The notes under the pieces are model-generated. The model searched no databases. It saw nothing but the letters and a program-made list of their open reading frames with translations, and had not been told where the DNA came from. A program made the translations under genes and the position numbers. DNA of 48,340 nucleotides, from positions 1 through 48,340 of the forward strand of contig CAZMOL010000002.1 in the NCBI GenBank assembly GCA_964568045.1, written 5' to 3'. This DNA comes from CAZDDA01 sp964568045. Its GTDB lineage: Bacteria; Bipolaricaulota; Bipolaricaulia; UBA7950; UBA9294. The first letter of the stretch is position 1, and the number at the start of each line of letters is the position of its first letter. This document shows, piece after piece, positions 8,188 through 15,691 of the stretch.

Positions 8188-8994
8188 CTAGGAACCTCTT
8201 CTTGCACCCTCAACAGCAGCCTGTTGAGCCAGCGGGCGCCGAACGGTACTTCTGAACGCAACGCCCTCCCTTACGTACGAGGTCAGATACTCAATAGGCA
8301 CATGTCCCTTTGTGAAGGTGGTTCCTCTAAGCAATAGAACAGGGCTGAACAAGGGAACCTCAAGCAAAGCCGCTACTTCTTGTTCGACAATCTCTACCGC
8401 TTCGGCCGTTCGGCTCGAATACATGACCGGAACGTCGTATCTTTCCTCAAAAGTGGCGTATAAGCTTTCGCGGACGAATGGATGCTCAGCAAGCCCAGGA
8501 AATCGGGTCGCCTGCACGTACGAGTCGCAGACTATGATTGGTCGATTATCCACTAGCCGTAGCCGTCGGAGAAACAGGACAGGCTCTTCCAATGGTACGT
8601 GTAATGAGGCAGAAAGCTGAGACGTGGCAGGAACGTGTTTTGCAGCGATTCCTTTGGTTTGCAAACGGGCTTGGTCACCAAACTGCTCAGCTAGACTCAG
8701 GCCGTCACTAAGCAACGTAAGTTCCACCAGAGACTTGTCCGCCACGAACGTGCCGCGCCCACGTTCGCGAACCAGCCAACCTTGTGCAACCAATTGCTGG
8801 GCTGCTTTGTTCACCGTAGGGCGTGAAACGCCGAAGTGCTCCGTAATGGCCTCCTCGGAGGGAAAACGATCGCCAGGCTTGAGACCTTGTTCCTGGATGA
8901 ATCTTTGCAGAACTCGGGAGAGTTGGTAGTACAGAGGAATAGAGGAGTGACTGGCTAGTTCAATCCTGTTTCGCTGGGCAAAACTAGCTAACAT
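8188..8994 (-). CDS. GntR-family transcriptional regulator 1 (HutC/UTRA type)
   Basis: This 268-residue repressor-type protein has an N-terminal winged helix-turn-helix at about residues 18-85, with the GntR signature IPLYYQLSRVLQRFI, PGDRFPSEEAITEHFGVSRPTVNKAAQQL and the wing GWLVRERGRGTFV. A C-terminal UTRA ligand-binding domain follows at about 100-250 (VLFLRRLRLVDNRPIIVCDSY, then PVLLLRGTTF, HVPIEYLTSYV). UTRA domains sense small molecules, often sugar phosphates or related effectors, and release DNA on binding. It is the first gene of operon 1 and is divergent from a close paralogue at 9307. The ATG at 8994 has only a weak ribosome site. It probably autoregulates through the AT-rich dyad at 9086-9112. 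Confidence 0.92.
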   Translation of the reverse strand: MLASFAQRNRIELASHSSIPLYYQLSRVLQRFIQEQGLKPGDRFPSEEAITEHFGVSRPTVNKAAQQLVAQGWLVRERGRGTFVADKSLVELTLLSDGLSLAEQFGDQARLQTKGIAAKHVPATSQLSASLHVPLEEPVLFLRRLRLVDNRPIIVCDSYVQATRFPGLAEHPFVRESLYATFEERYDVPVMYSSRTAEAVEIVEQEVAALLEVPLFSPVLLLRGTTFTKGHVPIEYLTSYVREGVAFRSTVRRPLAQQAAVEGARRGS

Positions 8995-9056
8995 CCTCTG
9001 GAGGCCTTAAGAAACGTCTTTGCTCGCAATCCCTTCTCCCCAACTTTTGTCGTTGC

Positions 9057-9085
9057 ATCATAGCCGTTGTCGGGGCAATTGTCAA
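9057..9085 (-). promoter_or_regulatory. Sigma-70-type promoter of operon 1
   Basis: On the minus strand, TTGACA (9080-9085) is followed after 17 nt by TATGAT (9057-9062). This is one base from consensus and about 60 nt before the GntR 1 start. It should drive the GntR-kinase-binding protein-ATPase-permease operon. Confidence 0.75.
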
Positions 9086-9112
9086 GTTGTAAGTACATAT
9101 TATTTACATAAC
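9086..9112. promoter_or_regulatory. AT-rich dyad next to the -35 box, probable regulator site
   Basis: A GTTGTAA arm at 9086-9092 faces TTAC-AT-AAC at 9104-9112 around an AT-rich spacer, directly upstream of the operon 1 -35 box. The GTAA and TTAC half-sites resemble those after the promoters at 12067 and 20019, but the spacer is 11 nt instead of 8. It may be the GntR autoregulatory site or an activator site. Confidence 0.45.
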
Positions 9113-9141
9113 AGAATTTCGGCATCAATACTTGACATACA

Positions 9142-9216
9142 CCACCGCCAGGGGTTCCTGTGGTGGCAAGAAGTGTTGCCCCGGTTGCTGATTTAACCTC
9201 GGCCGGGTCTGGTTAA
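9142..9216. repeat. Two small dyads in the divergent GntR intergenic region
   Basis: CCACC...CAGG at 9142-9152 pairs with CCTG...GGTGG at 9157-9166, forming a short GC-rich hairpin. TTAACC at 9193-9198 and GGTTAA at 9211-9216 form a 6-bp dyad with a 12-nt spacer. Both lie in the roughly 310-nt region between the divergent GntR genes and are candidate operators. No known consensus was matched. Confidence 0.35.
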
Positions 9217-9258
9217 CCGCATGTACGTGATGCCCTGTTAATAATCTGAGTTTACGGC

Positions 9259-9287
9259 TTGACAAGAGGTCCGGGTGCGGGTAGTTA
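9259..9287 (+). promoter_or_regulatory. Probable promoter of GntR 2
   Basis: TTGACA at 9259-9264 is followed after 17 nt by TAGTTA at 9282-9287. The predicted start of transcription falls only a few bases before the AAGGAGG ribosome site, so the leader would be very short. The -10 box is weak, and an overlapping TATTAT three bases on is an alternative. Confidence 0.45.
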
Positions 9288-9306
9288 TTATCTAAGGAGG
9301 AGAGCT

Positions 9307-10107
9307 ATGAACATGAATGGTGGTGGTGCTGAGCAATTGCTGACGCGTTTTGCTGAACGAACCAGAATCGAGCTTGTGGGCGATTCGCAGATCCCCCTGT
9401 ACTATCAATTGGCTCGGGTCTTGCAAAAATTCATCCAGGATGATCTGCTTGAGGCTGGCGATCGTTTTCCCTCCGAAGAGGTCCTGGGAATTTGCTTCGG
9501 CGTCAGCCGCCCCACTGTCAACAAAGCGATTCAGGAGCTGCTCGCGGATGGCTGGCTGACCCGAGTGCGAGGACGGGGGACGTTCATCAAAGAAGATCCT
9601 CGTGTGCAATTAGCTTTATTGAGTGACACGCTAAGCCCAGTCGAGCAGTTCTCGCCTCAGACTCTCCGCTACGAATTGATTCACAGGAGAGTAGAAGAGC
9701 CCATCCCCCATATTAACCAGGTGCTTGGGCTGGATTCCGAAGCGCCCCTGCTTTACCTGCGCCGTTTGCGCCTCGTTCACGAGCATCCGCTTCTTGTGTG
9801 CGATTCCATCCTGCCTGCAGACCGTTTCCCGGGGTTGGGTGAAAGCCCATTTGTTAACGGCAGCCTATACGCCACTCTGAATCAGGAATACACGTGTCCA
9901 ATCCTGCGTTCGGAGCGATCCGTCGAGGCTGCTGAGCTGGTGGACCGTGAAGTATCTGACTTGCTGCAAGTACCGTTGCTCAGTCCAGCCCTCCTGTTAA
10001 ACGGTGTAGCTTTTACGACCGGGGACGTACCCATCGAGTACATCAGTTCATATTTAAAAGAGGGAGTAAGTCTGAAAAGTAAAGTTCAACGTGTTGCCTC
10101 AAGCTAG
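9307..10107 (+). CDS. GntR-family transcriptional regulator 2 (HutC/UTRA type)
   Basis: This 266-residue regulator is a close paralogue of the divergent GntR 1. The winged helix shows IPLYYQLARVLQKFI, AGDRFPSEEVLGICFGVSRP and the wing GWLTRVRGRGTFI. The UTRA half shows LLYLRRLRLVHEHPLLVCDS and VPIEYISSYLKEG, with nearly the same spacing as GntR 1. The ATG at 9307 was chosen because AAGGAGG lies 6 nt upstream; the open frame begins earlier at 9259 inside the promoter. A kinase gene follows on the same strand after 230 nt. It is one of two candidates for the regulator that binds the shared sites at 12074, 19767 and 20030. Confidence 0.92.
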   Translation: MNMNGGGAEQLLTRFAERTRIELVGDSQIPLYYQLARVLQKFIQDDLLEAGDRFPSEEVLGICFGVSRPTVNKAIQELLADGWLTRVRGRGTFIKEDPRVQLALLSDTLSPVEQFSPQTLRYELIHRRVEEPIPHINQVLGLDSEAPLLYLRRLRLVHEHPLLVCDSILPADRFPGLGESPFVNGSLYATLNQEYTCPILRSERSVEAAELVDREVSDLLQVPLLSPALLLNGVAFTTGDVPIEYISSYLKEGVSLKSKVQRVASS

Positions 10108-10337
10108 GAAGAGGAAACAAGCCTTGGCAAACAGTGGTCATAGCCCTTGGCCAACGCTTGATGGGGTAAGAAGGTGCATGACTGATACCGGTGACTGGTC
10201 CGGAAGGAGTCGATGAGCCGGAACTTCCGTATCTCTAGTGGGGTCTCAAGAACAGAGATTGATTAAGGGTTTAGCCATGACGAAGAGCAGGATTGGGGTA
10301 GTAACAGAAAGAACAATCACATACAAGGAGGGAGAAC

Positions 10338-11879
10338 ATGGGGGCAAAGTACATTTTGGCTCACGACATGGGAACGGGAGGGAATAAAGTTGTTCTTTAC
10401 GACAGCGAAGGGAGGCTGCTAGGGAAATCCTTTCACGCGTATGAGACATTCTATCCCCAACCTCGTTGGGCGGAGCAGCGCCCGTTGGATTGGTGGCAAG
10501 CGATCGTCGACGGCACGCAGAAGGTTCTAAGCGATGTCCAGATTGACAAGAGCCGAATTGCTGCCATCTCGTTTAGTGGACACGGAATGGGCAATGTGCC
10601 AGTTGACAAGCAGGGGAATTTACTTCGCGATAAGACGATGGTATGGTTTGACTCACGAAGTACTGAACAGGCAAATCGGGTGATTGAGAAGATCGGCCTC
10701 GATAGATGGTATCAGATCACAGGGTGCGCATATGATCCTGCATTTTTTACTGGGTTTAAACTAATGTGGATACAAGATAATGATCCAGATATTTTTGCGA
10801 AAACGCAGGTCTTCCTTGCCACTAAAGATTACATAGTGATGCGCCTGACCGGGAAGTTTCTTACTGACTACTCCGATATGAGCTTCACGGGCCTATTTGA
10901 CATCAACACACGAGAGTTCTCTCCGGAACTGCTGAGATTATCCGGCATTCCCAGGGAAAAACTGCCCTCCGTACATCCTTCAACCTACGTTGCAGGCGAC
11001 CTGCTGCCAGAGGCTGCGCGCGAATTGGATTTGCCACCGGGAATTCCCGTAGTGCTTGGGGGGGAAGACGTTCCTTGCACAGCTGCAGGAGCTGGAGTTG
11101 TCTCTGAGGGAAGAATCTATGCCTACATAGGAACATCAGGATGGGTTTCGGTAGCGAGCCCTACACCACTCATTAAAGAAGGCGTACGGATTCCCAATAT
11201 TATTCATGTAGTCCCCAATATGTACACTCCGCAGATGGGTGTCTACTCAGCAGGAAGTACATATCAATGGGTTCAACAAAACATTTGCAGCCACGAGGTT
11301 TCGGCGGCGATCCCCTTGGGTATGAGTCCGTATGACTTAATGGAGCTGGAAGCCTTATCTTCTCCGGTCGGGGCGAATAACCTCCTCTTTCTCCCCACGT
11401 TTGCTGGCGGTGGTACGATTCATGAAAACAACCCTGATTTGAAAGGAGCGTATCTCAACATTTGCCCTTCCCATTCAAAAGCCGATCTTATTAGAGCAGC
11501 CTTGGAAGGCGTGAGTTTAGATCTGGGGCTACTGGTCCATGAATACAAAGGGTTGGGCGTCAAAGCATCTGAAGTGCGAATTGTTGGTGGCGGAGGCAAG
11601 AGTCGTCTTTGGAGGCAAATTCTGGCTGATGTCTTCGGTAGCAAGGTCATCATGACTAACATAGGGCAAGAGGCTGCCGCATTAGGTGCTGCGATGATTG
11701 GGGGCGTCGGGGTCGGCATTTGGAAGGACTTCACAATCGTGGACGAGTTGACCGAAGTTCAGTCCGTCTCCAGTCCTGAACCGAAGAATGTCAGGATCTA
11801 CAAGCAGATGTTGCCTATCTTCAAGTACGCCGTCGCGCAGATCGGCGACGTCTGCCGCCAACTGGCAAGAGTCTCGTGA
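10338..11879 (+). CDS. FGGY-family carbohydrate kinase 2
   Basis: This 513-residue ATP-dependent sugar kinase opens with AHDMGTGGNKVVLYDSEG (phosphate-binding loop), followed by ISFSGHGMGNVPVD and MVWFDSRSTEQANRVIEKIG. The catalytic Asp lies in VLGGEDVPCTAAGAG, and the C-terminal nucleotide domain has ALEGVSLDL, VRIVGGGGKSRLWRQI and GQEAAALGAAMIGGVGVG. The length fits the family. AAGGAGGGAGAAC precedes the ATG. No promoter is obvious in the 230-nt gap after GntR 2, so it may be cotranscribed. A strong hairpin with U-run closes the unit 50 nt downstream. Kinases 1-3 share architecture but differ enough to suggest distinct substrates; xylulokinase-like sugars are the nearest guess. Confidence 0.93.
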   Translation: MGAKYILAHDMGTGGNKVVLYDSEGRLLGKSFHAYETFYPQPRWAEQRPLDWWQAIVDGTQKVLSDVQIDKSRIAAISFSGHGMGNVPVDKQGNLLRDKTMVWFDSRSTEQANRVIEKIGLDRWYQITGCAYDPAFFTGFKLMWIQDNDPDIFAKTQVFLATKDYIVMRLTGKFLTDYSDMSFTGLFDINTREFSPELLRLSGIPREKLPSVHPSTYVAGDLLPEAARELDLPPGIPVVLGGEDVPCTAAGAGVVSEGRIYAYIGTSGWVSVASPTPLIKEGVRIPNIIHVVPNMYTPQMGVYSAGSTYQWVQQNICSHEVSAAIPLGMSPYDLMELEALSSPVGANNLLFLPTFAGGGTIHENNPDLKGAYLNICPSHSKADLIRAALEGVSLDLGLLVHEYKGLGVKASEVRIVGGGGKSRLWRQILADVFGSKVIMTNIGQEAAALGAAMIGGVGVGIWKDFTIVDELTEVQSVSSPEPKNVRIYKQMLPIFKYAVAQIGDVCRQLARVS

Positions 11880-11928
11880 CGGAGTGTTAATCGGCCGGGA
11901 CCGTACTCCACAGGACGGTCAGGTTTTC

Positions 11929-11969
11929 AAAAAGGACGTGAGAGGCAAAATGCCGGTCGCGTCCTTTTT
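11929..11969 (+). terminator. Rho-independent terminator after kinase 2
   Basis: AAAAAGGACG (11929-11938) and CGTCCTTTTT (11960-11969) are perfect inverted repeats, with a further GGC/GCC pairing inside the loop. The stem ends in a T-run on both strands, so it could act in either direction. It ends the GntR 2-kinase 2 unit. Confidence 0.85.
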
Positions 11970-12043
11970 CCATCTACAGGTCGCCTCTGAGCGAAGTGAA
12001 AACGCTGTTTCGACCAGCTCATTTTGAGAGGCAGTACACGCTC

Positions 12044-12072
12044 TTGACAGCCCCGCGACTGCACCATATAAT
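12044..12072 (+). promoter_or_regulatory. Perfect-consensus sigma-70 promoter of operon 2
   Basis: TTGACA at 12044-12049 and TATAAT at 12067-12072 are separated by 17 nt, an exact consensus. It lies 309 nt before the binding-protein start. A promoter this strong would need repression, fitting the dyad directly downstream. Confidence 0.9.
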
Positions 12073-12073
12073 G

Positions 12074-12093
12074 ACGTAAAGTCTTACTTACAG
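12074..12093 (+). promoter_or_regulatory. Operator-like dyad at the operon 2 transcription start
   Basis: GTAA (12076-12079) and TTAC (12088-12091) are separated by 8 nt, just after the -10 box. The same GTAA-N8-TTAC core lies at 20032-20047 after an identical TATAATGACG stretch, and a related copy precedes the minus-strand aldolase genes. The position at +1 is that of a repressor site. Confidence 0.6.
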
Positions 12094-12380
12094 CTTAAAC
12101 GGGTAACGTGCGCGGCAGGCAATGACAGATCGTGGTACAGACCAGTTCAACGAACAGACAGAGGATCGAGTAGGCACTCGTCGACCCTAGAGGAGAGACG
12201 AGCGATCCAACCTGAGCATGCGCATACCGAGGATTATTGGTGCTTCTCCACACCATAAACAAACGGGGGAGGTGATACGTGCGGAGCTTTCGTCGTAGGT
12301 TGGTATGACAGAGAGTGTGTTTCGACGATCAAGAGGATATCTTGGATCAGAGAAATGTGTGACTTTAAGGAGGGATAAGC
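12094..12380 (+). other. Long 5' leader of operon 2 with alternative hairpins and a possible 9-codon leader ORF
   Basis: About 300 nt separate the operon 2 promoter from the binding-protein ATG. CGAGT (12167-12171) can pair with ACTCG (12176-12180); alternatively CTCGTC (12177-12182) can pair with GACGAG (12197-12202). These pairings share bases and exclude each other. A 9-codon frame MRSFRRRLV at 12279-12308 has a strong GGGGGAGG site before its GTG. No known riboswitch was recognised. A function in attenuation is only a possibility. Confidence 0.3.
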
Positions 12381-13379
12381 ATGAAGCGAATGGGCAGAGT
12401 CGGAGTGATTGTCACGCTGGTGATGTTAGTGGCTTCTCTGATGGTGTTCGCTACGGAGAATCCACTCAAACCGTTTGAGCCCACGTCTGGGGGAAAACAA
12501 CTCAAATTCGCGATGGTGACCATCTGCACCTCAGTTCAGTTCTGGGTGCCGGTGGCACAGGGGATGAAAGATGCAGCAGCGATGCTCGGAATCGAAGCCA
12601 TGCATATGGGGCCTTCGGGGGCGGACATCCCAGCGGTTACGGACGTGATGGAAACCCTGCTTGCGGAAGGGATCGATGCTGTATCGCTGTTTGTAGCGGT
12701 GCCCGGCTCCTGTGATGTGATCATCGAGAAATACGTCGAGGCAGGAATCCCCATTCTCATCCAAAATACAGGCGACGAGGCTGCCACGCAATTCGGTCTG
12801 GCATATGTTGGCCAAAACAACTATGATGCAGGCCTAATCTGGGGCCGAAAGATCCTCGAGCTCCTCGGACCTGACCCGGCTGGCAAGAAGGTGTGCTTCC
12901 TGACGGAGACCCCTGGGCAAACCTCGCTTGAAGACAGGATGGACGCGGGCAAGACGATCCTTGAGCCGGCCGGGGTCCATATTACCATTGTCGACACAAC
13001 CACCGACCGGGGGGTGGCCTACGCTGCGGTGGAGAGTCACTACGCTGCCAATCCGGACGTGGCCGCCTTCTGTTCCGTTGACACCACCGGGAGTCCTGTT
13101 GCAGCGCAGTTCATTAAGAAGGAGGGCCTGATCGGAAAGGTCTTCTCTGCGGGCTTCGATCTCGTGCCGGAGGTTGTGGAGGGCATGCAGAACGGGAGCA
13201 TGGCGTTCACGATCGACCAACATCCGTACGCCGCGGGGTTCCTTTCCATGATGCAACTCTACCTCTGGAAAACTTTGGGGATTAAGCCCTCGTGGGTCGA
13301 CACGGGAGGGCACGTTGTCACCCCGGAGGATATCGAGCTGTACAACCTAGAAGAACTGGTTAACAAAGGCTATCGCTAA
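12381..13379 (+). CDS. Periplasmic sugar-binding protein of ABC transporter 2
   Basis: This 332-residue protein has a signal peptide (MKRMGRVGV, a hydrophobic core, cleavage near MVFA at residue 24) and no lipobox. The mature protein has the RbsB/LacI-type two-lobe fold: KFAMVTICTSVQFWVPVAQG at the start, MGPSGADIPAVTDVMETLL, GIDAVSLFVAVPGSCDVIIE, then GAPILIQNT-like IPILIQNTG, a hinge with LTETPGQTSLEDRMDAG, and second-lobe CSVDTTGSPVAAQFIK and FSAGFDLVPEVVEGMQNG. AAGGAGGGATAAGC precedes the ATG. It is the first structural gene of operon 2, behind a consensus promoter, and is followed by a hairpin. Ligand unknown. Confidence 0.9.
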   Translation: MKRMGRVGVIVTLVMLVASLMVFATENPLKPFEPTSGGKQLKFAMVTICTSVQFWVPVAQGMKDAAAMLGIEAMHMGPSGADIPAVTDVMETLLAEGIDAVSLFVAVPGSCDVIIEKYVEAGIPILIQNTGDEAATQFGLAYVGQNNYDAGLIWGRKILELLGPDPAGKKVCFLTETPGQTSLEDRMDAGKTILEPAGVHITIVDTTTDRGVAYAAVESHYAANPDVAAFCSVDTTGSPVAAQFIKKEGLIGKVFSAGFDLVPEVVEGMQNGSMAFTIDQHPYAAGFLSMMQLYLWKTLGIKPSWVDTGGHVVTPEDIELYNLEELVNKGYR

Positions 13380-13393
13380 TTTTGGGGATCAGC

Positions 13394-13426
13394 GGTGGGG
13401 TCATCCTCTCGCGGGGAGGCCCCACC
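13394..13426 (+). terminator. GC-rich hairpin after binding protein 2
   Basis: GGTGGGG (13394-13400) and CCCCACC (13420-13426) form a perfect 7-bp stem, extended inside by CCTC/GAGG pairing. It begins 14 nt after the stop and is followed by a short pyrimidine run (CTTCTT). It is likely a partial terminator or mRNA 3'-end stabiliser, matching the hairpins after the other two binding-protein genes. Confidence 0.65.
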
Positions 13427-13470
13427 CTTCTTGGTGAGAATGTAGAAGCACGTAATCGAGGAGGTTATCC

Positions 13471-13824
13471 ATGCCCCGAACTATGGAAGAGATACTGGAG
13501 CATCATAATCGGGCGGTATTGAGTAATGATTATGCTGAAATGGTTGCGGACTACTCGGATGACGCGATCTTGATCACCCTCAAAGGAACGTTTGTGGGCA
13601 AGGACACGATCGGCCGAGCCCTCCAGCAGCTCATACAAGACATGCCGAACATGCGCGGCATAGACTCCCCAACGAATGCGATGATCATTGGGGGGGATAC
13701 CCTGCTCCTACGATGGTCCGCGGAATCTGACACCGGAACGATCACAGATGCTGTGGACACAATCGTCCTCAAAGACGACAAGATTGGGCGTCAAACGACG
13801 AGCTTCGAGATTGTCCCCAAATAG
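13471..13824 (+). CDS. SnoaL/NTF2-like small protein inside the ABC operon
   Basis: This 117-residue protein has the cone-shaped NTF2/SnoaL fold pattern: an N-terminal helix (EEILEHHNRAVLSNDYAEMVADYSDDAILIT), the strand-turn GTFVGKDTIGRALQQL, and late strands DTLLLRWSAESDTG and AVDTIVLKDDKIGRQTTSFEI. Family members are small isomerases, cyclases, hydrolases or binding proteins; no function can be read directly. GAGGAGG lies upstream of the ATG. It sits between the binding protein and the ATPase, an unusual place. No signal peptide is seen, so it is cytosolic and probably acts on the imported compound or its products rather than in transport. Confidence 0.8.
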   Translation: MPRTMEEILEHHNRAVLSNDYAEMVADYSDDAILITLKGTFVGKDTIGRALQQLIQDMPNMRGIDSPTNAMIIGGDTLLLRWSAESDTGTITDAVDTIVLKDDKIGRQTTSFEIVPK

Positions 13825-13970
13825 TTGAATAGGTCCGACTTCTACGCTAGCACGGTTAGGCAACGAAATCGATCCCGTGATAGAATAGAAAATTGATTGC
13901 GGTACCCTTTGCAAAGAGGGAATCAGGGCAGTGCTTATGGGGGTAGCAAGTTCGACTTCACGGAAGCAGA

Positions 13971-15545
13971 GTGGAGATTATGAGTAAACCGAACAACAAC
14001 CTCCTCGTTTTTCAAGGTATTCACAAGTCCTTCGGGGGTGTCCACGCGCTAAAGGGGGTCTCTTGTGCGATCAGGAAAGATGAGATCCACGGTCTCGTCG
14101 GTGAGAACGGTGCCGGAAAGAGCACGCTGATCAAGATCACTGGGGGGGTCTATCGGTCTGACGCGGGGAGTATTCTCTTCGACGATCGAAGGGTCATCTT
14201 TCATAATCCTCGAGACTCTGAGGTGCTTGGAATAAGAATCGTTCATCAAGAGGTTCCAATCTGTCTGAACCTGACGGTGGCGGAGAACATCTTCCTTGAT
14301 CCGAAGCCTCCTCGCCGCGGAATCCTTCTGGATCGCAAGGTGATGAATCGCGAGTCGGTCAAGATCCTAAACCTGCTGGGCATCGAGCTTAATCCGAAAC
14401 GCCTTGCCGGCCTCTGCTCCCCGGCGGAGCGGCAATTGGTGCTGATCGCAAAAGCCTTGGCCGAAAATGTGAAGCTGGTCATCTTGGATGAGGCCACGTC
14501 CTCCCTGTCAGAGGCCGAAGTGGAGACCCTGTTCGCTGTGATCAGAAACCTCAAGAAGGCTGGCACCACCTTCTTGTTTGTGAGCCACCGGTTGAGCGAG
14601 GTAATCACCATTTGCGATCGGGTTACGGTCCTGCGAAACGGAGAGTACATTGACACGTTGGCAAATGATCAGCATGATCTTTCCCTCGAACTGCTCACTG
14701 AGAAGATTGTCGGCGAAGAGGTGCAAACGGTTATCCGGCAAGCCGATCGCACAGTGGACAAGAGCAAAGTTGTCCTTAAAGTTCAAGGCCTTTCTCAAGA
14801 GAAGTATGGGTTAAAGGGCATCGACTTTGAGTTGCATGAGGGTGAGGTATTAGGGCTCGCGGGACTTCGTGGAGCCGGACGAACGGAACTCCTGCAGTGC
14901 CTGTTTGGGGTGGCGCCTCCCGATTCAGGGAAGGTGTTCGTTCACGGAAAACCGATCAGGCTTCGAACCCCGGCAAATGCGATTGCAAGCGGAATGGGCT
15001 TGCTCAGTGAATCCCGCAATGAAGCGCTTTACTTTATGCACAGCGTGCGATCAAACATGGCGTCTGTGATTATCGATCGGTTGGCCCGATTCTCGCTGAT
15101 AAGAAACAAGGAATATAATGAAATTGCACAGCGATACGTTGAAGAACTGCAAATCGAGGCTCCCTCTATTCATAGTGAAGTGTTTAATCTGAGCGGCGGT
15201 AATCAACAAAAAGTCCTCTTTGGTCGGTGGTTATCGGCCAATCCCAGAATCCTATTACTCGATGAGCCGACCCGCGGCATCGATGTAGGGGTGAAAGCGG
15301 AGATTCGGCGGAGAATTCTCGAGCTTGCTGCAACAGGCATCTCAATCATCTATGTCTCACTCGATTTTGAGGAACTTACGCAGCTCGCCGATCGCGTCCT
15401 GCTCATTTCACGCGGTCGGCTTGTAGACGAGTTATACGGTGGCCAATTGACAGTTGCCAACATCGTAAAAACGATAAATAGATACGAACAAGTTGGGAAT
15501 GGCCCATCTTCTGAGAATATGGTTGGCATTGCAAGTGAAAACTAA
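13971..15545 (+). CDS. Sugar ABC transporter ATP-binding protein 2 (RbsA/MglA type)
   Basis: This 524-residue protein has two nucleotide-binding domains. Domain 1: Walker A GENGAGKST, Q-loop VHQEVPICLNLTVAENIFL, a degenerate signature (LCSPAERQ) and Walker B VILDEATSSL with Ala for the usual Pro. Domain 2: GLRGAGRTEL without the Walker lysine, signature LSGGNQQKV and Walker B LLLDEPTRGIDVG. The weak signature of site 1 and missing lysine of site 2 are typical of CUT2 ATPases. The start may be the GTG at 13971 or the ATG at 13980; the difference is three residues. It follows the SnoaL-like gene by about 145 nt and precedes the permease by a similar AT-rich gap. Confidence 0.93.
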   Translation: MEIMSKPNNNLLVFQGIHKSFGGVHALKGVSCAIRKDEIHGLVGENGAGKSTLIKITGGVYRSDAGSILFDDRRVIFHNPRDSEVLGIRIVHQEVPICLNLTVAENIFLDPKPPRRGILLDRKVMNRESVKILNLLGIELNPKRLAGLCSPAERQLVLIAKALAENVKLVILDEATSSLSEAEVETLFAVIRNLKKAGTTFLFVSHRLSEVITICDRVTVLRNGEYIDTLANDQHDLSLELLTEKIVGEEVQTVIRQADRTVDKSKVVLKVQGLSQEKYGLKGIDFELHEGEVLGLAGLRGAGRTELLQCLFGVAPPDSGKVFVHGKPIRLRTPANAIASGMGLLSESRNEALYFMHSVRSNMASVIIDRLARFSLIRNKEYNEIAQRYVEELQIEAPSIHSEVFNLSGGNQQKVLFGRWLSANPRILLLDEPTRGIDVGVKAEIRRRILELAATGISIIYVSLDFEELTQLADRVLLISRGRLVDELYGGQLTVANIVKTINRYEQVGNGPSSENMVGIASEN

Positions 15546-15691
15546 TAAATGAAATATCTATGAGATTATTGGGCCATTATTCTAGAATTATGATATTGAC
15601 ATATCTATATCAGGATCAAGACATGAAGTCGGCTATGCGACTGAAATAGAGCAATAAAAGCCACTCAAGCAGCATGGGAGGATTTGGCAAT

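Noticed and set aside
1711..8994. Autoinducer-2 (Lsr) uptake operon, because of GntR/kinase/two permeases
   Set aside because: The regulator is GntR rather than LsrR, the binding protein does not show LsrB features and no LsrF/LsrG neighbours are in this operon.
12305..12475. 56-codon frame overlapping the start of binding protein 2
   Set aside because: It has only a weak ribosome site and runs out of frame through the signal-peptide codons of a clear gene.
15546..15691. Internal promoter before permease 2 (TTGACA near 15596)
   Set aside because: No acceptable -10 box lies at the proper distance; the AT-rich gap alone is not enough.
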